Shown here in pieces: positions 31,359 to 40,024 of a stretch of DNA of 64,000 bases. Numbering within the stretch: the stretch's first letter is position 1; each line of letters begins with the position of its first letter. A program made the position numbers and the translations under genes. The DNA is from Microbacterium sp. 1.5R (lineage in GTDB: Bacteria; Actinomycetota; Actinomycetes; Actinomycetales; Microbacteriaceae), in NCBI RefSeq assembly GCF_007667425.1, contig NZ_VDRC01000002.1:1112302-1176301 (forward strand), written 5' to 3'. Below the pieces are notes generated by a model. That model made no database searches, was not told where the DNA came from, and saw only the letters and a program-made list of their open reading frames with translations.

Positions 31359-32876
31359 TCAGCATCCCCCATCGGGGTTCGCCTGGCACCACTGCTCCCA
31401 CTTCTCGACACCCTGCAGATGCTCCTCGTAGGTCTCCGAGAACTGCGTCTCGCCCGTCGCGAGGTTGATGGTGACGAAGTAAAGCCAGGGCCCGTCCGCC
31501 GGGTTCATCGCCGCTTTGATGGCCGCGTCGCTCGGGCTGGCGATGGGTGTCACCGGGAGACCGACGTTGACGTAGGTGTTCCAGGGGTTGGGGTCTTCCA
31601 GCGCCTCCGCGGAGCTCGACACCACGCCCTCGTGCAGCGAGCCGTAGCCGTACTGTGCGGTCGAGTCCATCTGCAGCTTCATGTCGATGTCGAGGCGGTT
31701 CTCGATGACCCGGGCGACCTTCGCGAAATCGGCCGTCGCGCCCTCGCGCTGGATGATGGAGGCGATGGTGAGGACCCGCTGCGCGTCCTCCGCAGGCACA
31801 CCGGCGGCATCGAGCGACTCGCGGGTGCGGTCGACCATGCGCTGGATCACCTGCTGCGGCGTGATGCCCGGATCGAAGGTGTACACCGCGGGGAAGAGCC
31901 ACCCTTCGAGGCTCTGGGCGTCCACACCGTAGGCGGCCGGTCCGAGGTCGATCGCCGCCTGGAAGTCCTCCACCGGCATCCCGAGGGATTCGGCGATGGT
32001 GGGCAGCGACGACTCGATGGTGCCGCCCTCCGACACGCTCGCGGAGTTCTCCATCTTGTTCGCCGGATCCTGCAGCGCGGCGAGAGCCGCCTCAGCCGTC
32101 ATCTTCTCCTGCAGGCGGTAGATGCCCGGGTAGAAGGTGACGGCGACGTTCTCGTCGACGAGATAGTCGTAGAAGACGGTCTCGGTCCGGGTGACGCCCG
32201 CCTCGAAGAGCGCCGTGGAGACGGGACTCCCTGTGTCGCCGTCCTTGATCGTGACGAGCACCTCGCCGGAGGCCTGTCCGGCATCCCAGTCGGCGGGCTC
32301 GCCCCAGCCGAGCGCGTCGCTGATCTTGTCGCCGTAGGTGTTCCAGGCCCAGACGCCACCCGCCACGATGCCGCCGATCACGGCGAGCACGATGACGAGC
32401 GCGACGAGGCAGCCGGTGCGGCGCTTCTTCTTCGGTGCGGCGGGCTTGTCGTGCTCGTGGGCGTCGTGGAACAGGTCGTCGAGGCTCCCTCCCCGCGCGA
32501 CGGGCGCTGCCTCGGCGTCGGCCTCGACGTCGGTCTCGCGATGGCGCTCGGTGGCGGGAGCGTCGGACGACGTCGCCGGTGAGGCGGATGCCGCGGCGGC
32601 AACGGCGGAGTGCGCAGCCACCGGAACCGCACGGGTCGCTTCGGAATCGGGGACCGTCCGCGGGGCGCCGGTCTCGTGAGACCCCGCGACGCCGAGCTCG
32701 TCCCCCTGGCGCACACCGCGGGTGGCCGCCTCGCGCGCCGCACGGCGCGAACCGGGCGCCGGCGGCGTGTTGTCCACCGTCGGGCTCTGTCGCGACGGAT
32801 CGGGAAGGTTCTCGAACAGGTCGCCCAGGCGGGCGTCCGGATCGTGCTGAGGGGAAGCACTCTCGCGTTCGGGCAT
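31359..32876 (-). CDS. mltG: Endolytic transglycosylase MltG (YceG family)
   Basis: MltG cleaves nascent glycan strands at the membrane and is thought to set glycan length. The 505-residue protein starts with about 150 acidic, Ala/Pro-rich cytoplasmic residues, probably disordered, then one membrane helix (about 152-175) and an extracellular YceG domain. The latter has LEGWLFPAVYTF, the catalytic Glu in ASIIQREGAT (about 375), VIENRLDIDMKLQMDSTAQYGYG and PSDAAIKAAMNPA. It begins two bases after ruvX and is followed by aroE. Confidence 0.94.
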   Translation of the reverse strand: MPERESASPQHDPDARLGDLFENLPDPSRQSPTVDNTPPAPGSRRAAREAATRGVRQGDELGVAGSHETGAPRTVPDSEATRAVPVAAHSAVAAAASASPATSSDAPATERHRETDVEADAEAAPVARGGSLDDLFHDAHEHDKPAAPKKKRRTGCLVALVIVLAVIGGIVAGGVWAWNTYGDKISDALGWGEPADWDAGQASGEVLVTIKDGDTGSPVSTALFEAGVTRTETVFYDYLVDENVAVTFYPGIYRLQEKMTAEAALAALQDPANKMENSASVSEGGTIESSLPTIAESLGMPVEDFQAAIDLGPAAYGVDAQSLEGWLFPAVYTFDPGITPQQVIQRMVDRTRESLDAAGVPAEDAQRVLTIASIIQREGATADFAKVARVIENRLDIDMKLQMDSTAQYGYGSLHEGVVSSSAEALEDPNPWNTYVNVGLPVTPIASPSDAAIKAAMNPADGPWLYFVTINLATGETQFSETYEEHLQGVEKWEQWCQANPDGGC

Positions 32877-32878
32877 CG

Positions 32879-33352
32879 TCAGGGGGACTCCTCGTCGAGC
32901 GGAATCGTGGCGCCGGGCGGGTTTCCGGTGCTCTTCTCCGTGTCTATGGCCTGCTGCAGCAAGACTACGGCGGCGACCTGATCCACAATGCTACGAGAGT
33001 TCTTCTGAGTTCTTCCCGAAGATCTCAACGCGGCGTGTGCGGTGACGGTGCTCAAGCGCTCGTCCACCAGGCGGATCGGAACGGTCAACCGACTCGCCAG
33101 CTGGGCGGCGAACTCGCGGGAGTCCGTCGTCGACGCCGTGTCGGCCCCCTGCAGGTTGACGGGGAGCCCGACCACGACCTCGATCGGCTCGTGCTCCGCG
33201 GCGATGGCCTCGATGCGGGCGATCGACGCGTCGTCGCGCTTCACCGTCTCGACGGGCACGGCGAGCATGCCGTCGGGATCGCACCGGGCGACTCCGATCC
33301 GCGCACGACCGACGTCGATCCCGATCCGCACTCCGCGACGGAAGCCCGTCAC
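32879..33352 (-). CDS. ruvX: RuvX/YqgF family putative pre-16S rRNA nuclease
   Basis: RuvX is an RNase H-fold nuclease linked to 16S rRNA 5'-end processing. The 157-residue protein has GIDVGRARIGVA near the start, VVVGLPVNLQG, RLVDERLSTVTA and a final IVDQVAAVVLLQ, holding the usual acidic residues. The GTG start overlaps the alaS stop (GTGA). The alaS-ruvX-mltG-aroE order is common in actinobacteria. Confidence 0.93.
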   Translation of the reverse strand: MTGFRRGVRIGIDVGRARIGVARCDPDGMLAVPVETVKRDDASIARIEAIAAEHEPIEVVVGLPVNLQGADTASTTDSREFAAQLASRLTVPIRLVDERLSTVTAHAALRSSGRTQKNSRSIVDQVAAVVLLQQAIDTEKSTGNPPGATIPLDEESP

Positions 33353-36009
33353 GCTGTCTGCAGCTCCTGCGAGACGGCCTCGAGTGCGGCGCCGAGCGCC
33401 GCGGCGTCGGTTCCTCCGCCCTGCGCGACGTCATCGCGCCCGCCGCCGCCGCCTCCGAGCACCGATGCGGCGCGCTTCGCGAGCAGGCCCGCCTTGGCGC
33501 CGGCCGTCCGCGCAGCGTCGTTCGTGGCGACGACGACCACGGGCCGGCCGTTGACCACCGCGCCCAGCGAGACCACCGCTGCATCGGATCCGAGGCGGTC
33601 GCGCACCCCGAGAACGATGTCGCGAAGATCGTCGGCGGACGCGAGGTCACCGAGCGATTGCGCGGCGACGCGGAAGGCACCGACGCGCGATGCGCCCTCC
33701 GCGATCGCGGGCACCTGACCGGCGCGCTCCTTCGCCTCGAACTGGGCGATACGCTTCTCGGCCGCCTTCAGACTCGACGACAGGTCGGCGACGCGCTCGA
33801 TGAGCTGATCTCTCGGTGCCTTGAGAGACGCGGTGAGCTGCGAGACGAGAGCGCGCTCGGCCGCCAGCTCGCGGAAGGCGTCCTGGCCGACGAGCGCCTC
33901 GATCCGCCGGTTGGACGCGCCGACGGACGACTCCCCCACGAGGCTCACGAGACCGATCTCGGAACTGCTCGTGACGTGCGTACCGGCGCAGAGTTCGCGT
34001 GACCACGGTCCGCCGATGTCGACCATCCGCACCACGTCGCCGTACTTCTCGCCGAAGAGCGCCATGGCGCCCGCTTCCTTGGCCTCGTCGAGACTGACGA
34101 TGCGCGTGGTGACCTCCAGCGCGTCATGGACGGCGCGATTGGTGATCTCCTCGATCTCAGTCTTGGTGTCCGCCGACAGCGCCTTCGACCAGGAGAAGTC
34201 GAAGCGCATGTAGCCCGCACGGTTCAGCGATCCGGCCTGCGTCGCCGTCGGACCGAGGGTGTCGCGCAGCGCGGCGTGCACGAGGTGCGTGGCCGAGTGC
34301 GCCTGTCGAGCGGCTCGACGGTTGGCCGCGTCGACCACGGTCGTCGCCGTGTCGTCCACGGCCACGGAGCCCCTGGTGACCTCCACCGTGTGGCTGATCA
34401 GCCCGGGGACCGGCTTCTGCACGTCGAGGACCTCGAGCTCGAAACCGGGTCCGACGATCACGCCCTTGTCGGCTACCTGGCCGCCCGACTCCGCATACAG
34501 CGTGGTCTCGGCGAGAACGACCTCGGCGATCTGCCCTTCGGATGCGCTGCGGACGACCTGGCCGTCGACGAGGATGCCGAGGACCCGCGAGTCGACCTCG
34601 AGCTCGGAGTATCCGTCGAATCCGGTCTCGCCGAGCGCTCGCAGATCGCGGTACACCGACACGTCGGCGAGCTGCCGCTTGCGGTTCCGCGCATCCGCCT
34701 TCGCGCGGTCCCGCTGCTCGGTCATCAGCGAATCGAAGGCCGCTCGGTCGACCTGGAGACCCGCCTCCTCGGCGACCTCGAGGGTGAGATCGATCGGGAA
34801 GCCGTAGGTGTCGTGGAGCAGGAACGCCTCGCGTCCGCTCAGCGCGCTGCCGCCGCCCTTCTTCGTCTCATCGAGCGCGAGATCGAGGATGGTCGAACCC
34901 TGCGCCAGAGTGCGTCGGAAGGTCTCCTCCTCGGCGAACGCGGCCGACGACAGCGTCGTCCAGTCGGACTCCAGCACCGGGTAGGCGGTCTTCATGGCGT
35001 CGCGCGAGGCGGCGAACAGCTCGGGGAAGGCCGGGGCGTCCACGCCGAGGAGGCGCATCGCGCGCACCGTGCGACGCATGAGACGACGCAGGATGTAGCC
35101 GCGGCCCTCGTTCGACGGGCGAACGCCGTCGGACAGCAGCATGAGCGATGAGCGCACGTGGTCGGCGACCACGCGGAAGCGGACGTCGTCTTCGTGCACG
35201 GCGCCGTAGCGCCTGCCGGAGAGCTCGACGGCGCGGTCGAGGACCGGACGTACCTGATCGGTCTCGTACATGTTCTCGACGCCCTGCTTGAGGAAGGCGA
35301 CTCGCTCGAGCCCCATGCCGGTGTCGATGTTCTTCATCGGGAGTTCGCCGACGATGTCGAACTCCGTCTTGCCGCGGATGTTGTCGATGAAGTCCTGCAT
35401 GAACACGAGGTTCCAGATCTCCAGGAACCGCGTGTCGTCGGCTGCGGGTCCGCCGTCCTTGCCGTACGCGGGTCCGCGGTCGAAGAAGATCTCGGAGTCC
35501 GGTCCGCCGGGGCCCGGCTGCCCCGTGTTCCAGTAGTTGTCCGCACGACCGAGCCGCTGGATGCGCTCAGGCTTCAGGCCGATGATGTCGCGCCAGATGG
35601 ACTCGGCCTCGTCATCGGTCTCGTAGACGGTGACCCAGAGGTCCTTCTCGTCGAAACCGAGTCCTCCGTCCGACTCGGAACTCGTGAGCAGCTCCCACGC
35701 GTAGCGGATCGCGCCCTCTTTGAAGTAGTCGCCGAACGACCAGTTGCCGAGCATCTGGAAGAACGTGCCGTGACGAGCGGTGCGGCCGACCTCTTCGATG
35801 TCATTGGTGCGGATGCACTTCTGCACATCGGCGATGCGCGGGTGCGGAGCCGGGACGACGCCGGTGAGGTACGGGATCATCGGGACCATGCCGGCCACCG
35901 TGAACAGCAACGACGGATCGTCGCTGACCAGCGACGAGGACGGGACGATGAGGTGGTCGTTCTTCTCGAAGAAATCGAGATAGCGCTGCGCGATCTCCGC
36001 GGTGTTCAT
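33349..36009 (-). CDS. alaS: Alanyl-tRNA synthetase
   Basis: AlaS charges tRNA-Ala. The 886-residue protein has the class II catalytic core (LFTVAGMVPMIPYL, RHGTFFQMLGNWSFGDYFK), the tRNA recognition middle, an editing domain with HSATHL and CAGTHV zinc/active-site motifs, and a C-terminal C-Ala domain ending in GGGGGGRDDVAQGGG. The ATG at 36009 begins MNTAEIAQRYLDFFEKNDH; the frame is open upstream but that part is unrelated. Confidence 0.97.
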   Translation of the reverse strand: MNTAEIAQRYLDFFEKNDHLIVPSSSLVSDDPSLLFTVAGMVPMIPYLTGVVPAPHPRIADVQKCIRTNDIEEVGRTARHGTFFQMLGNWSFGDYFKEGAIRYAWELLTSSESDGGLGFDEKDLWVTVYETDDEAESIWRDIIGLKPERIQRLGRADNYWNTGQPGPGGPDSEIFFDRGPAYGKDGGPAADDTRFLEIWNLVFMQDFIDNIRGKTEFDIVGELPMKNIDTGMGLERVAFLKQGVENMYETDQVRPVLDRAVELSGRRYGAVHEDDVRFRVVADHVRSSLMLLSDGVRPSNEGRGYILRRLMRRTVRAMRLLGVDAPAFPELFAASRDAMKTAYPVLESDWTTLSSAAFAEEETFRRTLAQGSTILDLALDETKKGGGSALSGREAFLLHDTYGFPIDLTLEVAEEAGLQVDRAAFDSLMTEQRDRAKADARNRKRQLADVSVYRDLRALGETGFDGYSELEVDSRVLGILVDGQVVRSASEGQIAEVVLAETTLYAESGGQVADKGVIVGPGFELEVLDVQKPVPGLISHTVEVTRGSVAVDDTATTVVDAANRRAARQAHSATHLVHAALRDTLGPTATQAGSLNRAGYMRFDFSWSKALSADTKTEIEEITNRAVHDALEVTTRIVSLDEAKEAGAMALFGEKYGDVVRMVDIGGPWSRELCAGTHVTSSSEIGLVSLVGESSVGASNRRIEALVGQDAFRELAAERALVSQLTASLKAPRDQLIERVADLSSSLKAAEKRIAQFEAKERAGQVPAIAEGASRVGAFRVAAQSLGDLASADDLRDIVLGVRDRLGSDAAVVSLGAVVNGRPVVVVATNDAARTAGAKAGLLAKRAASVLGGGGGGRDDVAQGGGTDAAALGAALEAVSQELQTA

Positions 36010-36082
36010 GGGTGTGGCGTGTGTCCTTGCGTACGGGATGGGGGATGCGTGTCGTCGAGACGCGCGTCGAGGCGAGGCCCGC

Positions 36083-36271
36083 TCAGTCGTCTGCGGGATC
36101 GGTGAGTCGTGCCTGCTGCTCGCGGTAGGCGTCGCCGATGATCCCGGTGAACTCGTTGATCCGGGCGTCGACCTCGGCGAGGATGTCATGGCCGCGGGGG
36201 TCCTTGTTCAGGAAATGCGCCGCGACGAAGCCGCCGATCACACCGATCAGGAACCACAGCACGTTCTTCAT
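36083..36271 (-). CDS. Small membrane protein between rpsD and alaS, function unknown
   Basis: The 62-residue product has one membrane helix at its N-terminus (about residues 4-20, VLWFLIGVIGGFVAAHF), followed by an amphipathic cytoplasmic tail rich in acidic residues (ILAEVDARINEFTGIIGDAYREQQ). It lies between rpsD and alaS on the same strand. The position and design recall small actinobacterial proteins often seen beside alaS, but I cannot name the family. Confidence 0.7.
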   Translation of the reverse strand: MKNVLWFLIGVIGGFVAAHFLNKDPRGHDILAEVDARINEFTGIIGDAYREQQARLTDPADD

Positions 36272-36330
36272 GTCGTCATCCTCGTGTCAGACCCGCGGGG
36301 GCGCGGTCTCTCCATCGTAAGCGGAAACGA

Positions 36331-36362
36331 CGGAAGGCGCCGGGTGACCCCGACGCCTTCCG
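36331..36362 (-). terminator. rpsD terminator hairpin
   Basis: A perfect 9-bp inverted repeat, CGGAAGGCG and CGCCTTCCG, surrounds a 14-base loop that can itself pair GGG with CCC. It begins 16 bases after the rpsD stop. The minus strand continues with TCGTTTCCGC, so only a short T run follows. Confidence 0.65.
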
Positions 36363-36377
36363 TTCGATCGTGATCGA

Positions 36378-37007
36378 TCAGCGAGCTGCGTAGTACTCGA
36401 CGACGAGCTGCACTTCACAGGTCACAGGGACCTCGGCGCGCTTCGGGCGACGGACCAGGCGAGCCTGGAGCTTGTCGAGCTCGACCTCGAGGTAGCCCGG
36501 AACGGGCGGCAGGACCTCGGCGTGACCGCCGGCGGCTGCGACCTGGAAGGGCTCGGTGCCCTCGCTCTTGGCCTTGACGTGGATGAGCTGACCCGGCTTC
36601 ACGCGGAACGACGGGCGGTCGACGAGCTGGCCGTCGACGAGGATGTGACGGTGCACGACGAGCTGACGAGCCTGCGCGGTGGTGCGGGCGAAGCCCGAAC
36701 GCAGCACGAGGGCGTCGAGACGCATCTCGAGGAGCTCGACGAGGTTCTCACCGGTCAGACCGTCCTGACGACGGGCCTCGTTGAAGGTGTTGCGCATCTG
36801 CTTCTCGCGGATGCCGTACTGCTCGCGAAGACGCTGCTTCTCACGCAGACGGACGGCGTAGTCGCTGTCTGCCTTGCGCTTGGTGCGGCCGTGCTCACCG
36901 GGAGCGTAGGGACGCTTCTCGAGGTAGCGGGCGGCCTTCGGGGTGAGGGCCACGCCGAGGGCGCGGCTGAGACGGACCTTGCGGCGGTCCTGGGACTTCG
37001 TGGTCAC
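36378..37007 (-). CDS. rpsD: 30S ribosomal protein S4
   Basis: S4 is a primary 16S rRNA binder at the 5' domain. The 209-residue protein has the N-terminal KSQDRRKVRLSRALG and the S4 domain MRLDALVLRSGFARTTAQARQLVVHRHILVDGQLV. It lacks the four zinc cysteines of the C+ form. The GTG at 37007 is preceded by GGAAGGA. The gene stands alone, apart from the alpha-operon position seen in enterobacteria, as is usual here. A leader of about 135 bases precedes it. Confidence 0.96.
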   Translation of the reverse strand: MTTKSQDRRKVRLSRALGVALTPKAARYLEKRPYAPGEHGRTKRKADSDYAVRLREKQRLREQYGIREKQMRNTFNEARRQDGLTGENLVELLEMRLDALVLRSGFARTTAQARQLVVHRHILVDGQLVDRPSFRVKPGQLIHVKAKSEGTEPFQVAAAGGHAEVLPPVPGYLEVELDKLQARLVRRPKRAEVPVTCEVQLVVEYYAAR

Positions 37008-37150
37008 GAAGCTGTCCTTCCGATGACGCGGTCGCGGCTTTCGCGACTCGCGGACGTATCGCCGCGTTCTGCCTCGGAGCGCACGCCGGGGCGCTGTCGA
37101 GGTGGGGTGTGAACGAGGAGATGCCCGAAAACTCGGTTTCGAGCCGCTCG

Positions 37151-37156
37151 ATCTTA
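37151..37156 (-). promoter_or_regulatory. Candidate -10 box of rpsD
   Basis: TAAGAT on the minus strand fits TANNNT well and lies 11 bases after the rarA stop, 144 bases before the rpsD start. The resulting leader carries a hairpin GTCGCG-GCTTT-CGCGAC at 37031-37047 just before the ribosome-binding site. A -35 is not obvious. Confidence 0.45.
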
Positions 37157-37167
37157 TCAGATCCGAC

Positions 37168-38538
37168 TCAACGCCCGTCGAGGATCCGGCGGATGCGCTC
37201 GAGGCGGGCCGAGATGTCGCGCTCGGCACCGAGGTTCTTCGGCTCGTAGTAGCGACGGCCGCGCAGCTCGTCGGGCAGATACTGCTGCGGAAGGATGCCG
37301 AACTCGCTGTCGTGCGGGTACACATAGCCGCGTCCGTGACCCAGGCGCTTCGCACCCGGGTAGTGCGCGTCGCGCAGGTGCAGCGGCACCCGTCCGAAGC
37401 CTCCGGCGCGGATGTCGGCGATCGCGGCGTCGATGCCCGTGTAGGCGGCATTCGACTTCGCCGTCGTCGCGAGATACACGGTAGCCTCCGCCAGCGGGAT
37501 CCGCCCCTCCGGCATCCCGATGAATGCCACGGCATCCGCCGCCGCGACGGCGATGGACAGCGCCTGCGGGTCGGCGAGACCGACGTCCTCCGAGGCCGAG
37601 ATCACCAGTCTCCGGGCGATGAACCGCGGATCCTCCCCCGCCTCGATCATCCGGGCGAGGTAGTGGAGCGCGGCGTCGGGGTCGGAACCACGGATCGACT
37701 TGATGAAGGCGCTGATGACGTCGTAGTGCTCGTCGCCCTGACGGTCGTAGCGGAGCAGAGCCTTGTCGACGGCCTGCGCGACGTCGTCGGCGCTGACGGC
37801 CGGCGCGGCGGCACCCTTCGCCTCGTCCTCGCGGTCATCGTCATCGCCCTCGTCGCCGTCGGCGTGTGAGAGGGCCACCGCGGCAGCCGCCTCGAGACCG
37901 GTGAGGGCGCGACGCGCGTCGCCGGACGCGAGACGGACCAGGGCCGAGCGCGCGTCGTCGGCAAGCGAGACGGCGCCGTTCAGGCCGCGCGCATCCGACA
38001 CGGCCCTGTCGACGAGCACACCGATGTCGTCGTCGGTGAGGGGCTGCAGGGTGAGCAGCAACGAGCGCGACAGTAGCGGGGAGATGACCGAGAACGACGG
38101 GTTCTCGGTGGTCGCCGCGATGAGGATCACCCAGCCGTTCTCGACGCCGGGCAGGAGGGCGTCCTGCTGGGCCTTCGTGAACCGATGGATCTCGTCGAGG
38201 AAGAGGATGGTGGTCTGGCCGTACAGGTCGCGCTGCGTGATCGCCTCCTGCATGACCTCGCGCACGTCTTTCACACCCGCCGTGATCGCGGACAGTTCGA
38301 CGAATCGACGGCCCGATGACCGCGCGATCGCCTGCGCCAAAGTCGTCTTGCCGGTGCCGGGGGGACCCCACAGGATGATCGACACCGCGCCCGGCGAGGA
38401 CGCCGCCGGATCAGCCAGGGCCACGATGGGCGACCCCGCCCGGAGAAGATGCCTCTGACCAGCGACCTCGTCGAGCGAGACGGGGCGCATGCGCACCGCG
38501 AGGGGCGTAGCCCCGGAGAGCAGCGCGGAGGGATTCAC
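37168..38538 (-). CDS. rarA: Replication-associated recombination protein RarA (MgsA), AAA+ ATPase
   Basis: RarA acts at stalled replication forks and belongs to the clamp-loader AAA+ group. The 456-residue protein has Walker [10 protein letters not shown] (58-66), Walker [11 protein letters not shown] (about 110-119), sensor 1 AATTENPSF, and the C-terminal tetramerisation domain ([31 protein letters not shown]). An acidic insert of about 20 residues (about 224-245, rich in Asp and Glu) interrupts the lid domain, which I do not recall from other RarA proteins. Confidence 0.93.
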   Translation of the reverse strand: MNPSALLSGATPLAVRMRPVSLDEVAGQRHLLRAGSPIVALADPAASSPGAVSIILWGPPGTGKTTLAQAIARSSGRRFVELSAITAGVKDVREVMQEAITQRDLYGQTTILFLDEIHRFTKAQQDALLPGVENGWVILIAATTENPSFSVISPLLSRSLLLTLQPLTDDDIGVLVDRAVSDARGLNGAVSLADDARSALVRLASGDARRALTGLEAAAAVALSHADGDEGDDDDREDEAKGAAAPAVSADDVAQAVDKALLRYDRQGDEHYDVISAFIKSIRGSDPDAALHYLARMIEAGEDPRFIARRLVISASEDVGLADPQALSIAVAAADAVAFIGMPEGRIPLAEATVYLATTAKSNAAYTGIDAAIADIRAGGFGRVPLHLRDAHYPGAKRLGHGRGYVYPHDSEFGILPQQYLPDELRGRRYYEPKNLGAERDISARLERIRRILDGR

Positions 38539-38572
38539 CTTCCCAGGCTACCCGGGGCCGCCGACACGGGTA

Positions 38573-39436
38573 TCACTTGAAGAGTTCGGCGAACTCCAGC
38601 TGCAGCGACCGTCCCGTGGTGCCGATGGAGATCTGGGCGCCCGCCTTCGTCGACACCACCCGCCCCTGCCAGCCGATGTTCGACACGTGTCCCCGACCCG
38701 AGACGATGTTGTTCGGGCTCCAGATGCGCAATGCCTCCATGCGGAGCGAGCGACCGGTCGTGCCGACCACCGCCTCGGTTCCCGAGCCGGTCGTGCACAC
38801 CGGCGTCATCCAGCCCACGTTCTGCACATGAGCCTGCAGGCAGATCGTCCTGCCGGCCTGCTGCTGTCGAACAGCGATGGCCTCCAGCCCCAGCCCCTGG
38901 CCGGTCGTACCGCCTCCGGCGATCCAGCCCTTGTTCGCCACATGCGACCTCACCGTGAAGTCCTTCGGCACGACGGTCGGGGTGGGTGCGGTGACGGGGT
39001 ACTTCGCGAACACCTGAGTCGCGTAGCCGTCGACGTATCCGATGCCGATCGTCGTGAAGTCGCCGAGGATGTTGGCGCGGTGCCCCGGGGAGTTCATCCA
39101 CCCCTTCACCACCGCGGCCGGGGCGTATCCGGATGCGACGTTCTCCCCTGCGCGGCTCCACCCCGCGGGTATCTGCGACGAGTACTGCGGGTTGTGGTAC
39201 ATCCGACGTTCGCGCGCCTGCGTCGCCGACCAGTTCCGGGCCACCGTCGTCATCGACCCGTCGAGGATCAGCGGCGGGAGCCCGTTCGCGGCCCGCGCCG
39301 CGTTCGTGTCCTGCAGGATGCGAGCCACGTCGTTGTTGGGCGGAGCGATCTCGGCGGCCCGGGCCGGAGCGACGACGCCCGCGGCGATCATGATGCTGAC
39401 GGCGAGAGCCGCGAGGATATGGCGCGTCCACTTCAT
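38573..39436 (-). CDS. Secreted CAP-domain protein with C-terminal ChW repeats
   Basis: The 287-residue protein has a signal peptide (about 1-27, ending ARA-AE). A CAP/SCP domain (about 34-150) follows with the metal/active-site set YHNP, AGENVASG and SPGHRANIL. Three ChW repeats (about 160-287) end it, each with a Gly-Trp core (VANKGW, VQNVGW, VSNIGW) and GTTGxSLxLEA. ChW modules are best known from Clostridium surface proteins and are thought to bind cell surfaces or sugars. CAP proteins are mostly secreted with unclear activity. It has a good ribosome-binding site (AGGAG) and no operon partner. Confidence 0.87.
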   Translation of the reverse strand: MKWTRHILAALAVSIMIAAGVVAPARAAEIAPPNNDVARILQDTNAARAANGLPPLILDGSMTTVARNWSATQARERRMYHNPQYSSQIPAGWSRAGENVASGYAPAAVVKGWMNSPGHRANILGDFTTIGIGYVDGYATQVFAKYPVTAPTPTVVPKDFTVRSHVANKGWIAGGGTTGQGLGLEAIAVRQQQAGRTICLQAHVQNVGWMTPVCTTGSGTEAVVGTTGRSLRMEALRIWSPNNIVSGRGHVSNIGWQGRVVSTKAGAQISIGTTGRSLQLEFAELFK

Positions 39437-39490
39437 GGTGGCTCCTGTCGGACCGGGGGCAGGCGATGCGCCTCAAGGTATCCGGTTTGC

Positions 39491-39511
39491 TCGGAAATGG
39501 CGATATTCCGA
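39491..39511. promoter_or_regulatory. Inverted repeat upstream of the CAP-domain gene
   Basis: TCGGAA and TTCCGA are separated by nine bases (ATGGCGATA), a symmetric operator-like element 55 bases before the CAP gene start. It lies in the 191-base gap shared with the divergent plus-strand gene, which also shows a TAGGCT box at 39580-39585. A binding protein is not identified. Confidence 0.35.
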
Positions 39512-39627
39512 TCAACGTCATCCGCGGAGTCAGGCGCGGGCCGCCGGGCTGTGTCTCGGTCCACTCCGTACGACGACGATAGGCTCTGAGTCGACGTCGC
39601 CCCTGCGCGTCGGAGAGGGAGCATGGC

Positions 39628-39933
39628 ATGGCCGCACGCGGGTCCAGGAACTCACAGCGCGCACGGACCGAGGCGGAACGAGCGAGACTCCACCACGCCC
39701 GCCGCGAGTGGCACGCCGGTCAGATCGCCCGCCGAGGGCGCGACAACGTCATCGCCGTGATCGTGGGCGTGCTCATCGTCGCCGGCGCCGTGGTCAGCCA
39801 GGTGGTGCACGCCCAGGTCACCGCGCCGGAGCCGACCCCGACCCCCACTCCGAGCGTGGAGCCGAGCGATGAACTGCCGCCGAGCGAGACGCCGGCGCCC
39901 GAGCCGCTCCCGACCGATACTCCGAGCGAGTGA
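39628..39933 (+). CDS. Small single-span membrane protein with a Pro/Thr-rich tail
   Basis: The 101-residue product has a basic cytoplasmic N-terminus (about 1-40, rich in Arg), one membrane segment (about 42-60, VIAVIVGVLIVAGAVVSQVV) and a Pro/Thr/Glu tail of about 40 residues outside. No enzyme motif is present. The next gene is a DUF349 protein 91 bases downstream, also on the plus strand, with its own TAGGCT -10 candidate at 39969-39974. Function unknown. Confidence 0.65.
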   Translation: MAARGSRNSQRARTEAERARLHHARREWHAGQIARRGRDNVIAVIVGVLIVAGAVVSQVVHAQVTAPEPTPTPTPSVEPSDELPPSETPAPEPLPTDTPSE

Positions 39934-40024
39934 GCTCGGACGACCACACGGTCCGACCCACCTCGTACTAGGCTGAGGCTCGTCCTTTCCGCCTCCCGCG
40001 GTACGACCGCGCAAGGAGAATCAC

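Noticed and set aside
36010..36082. tRNA gene or T-box near alaS
   Set aside because: No cloverleaf or T-box core is visible; the 73-base gap looks like an ordinary leader.
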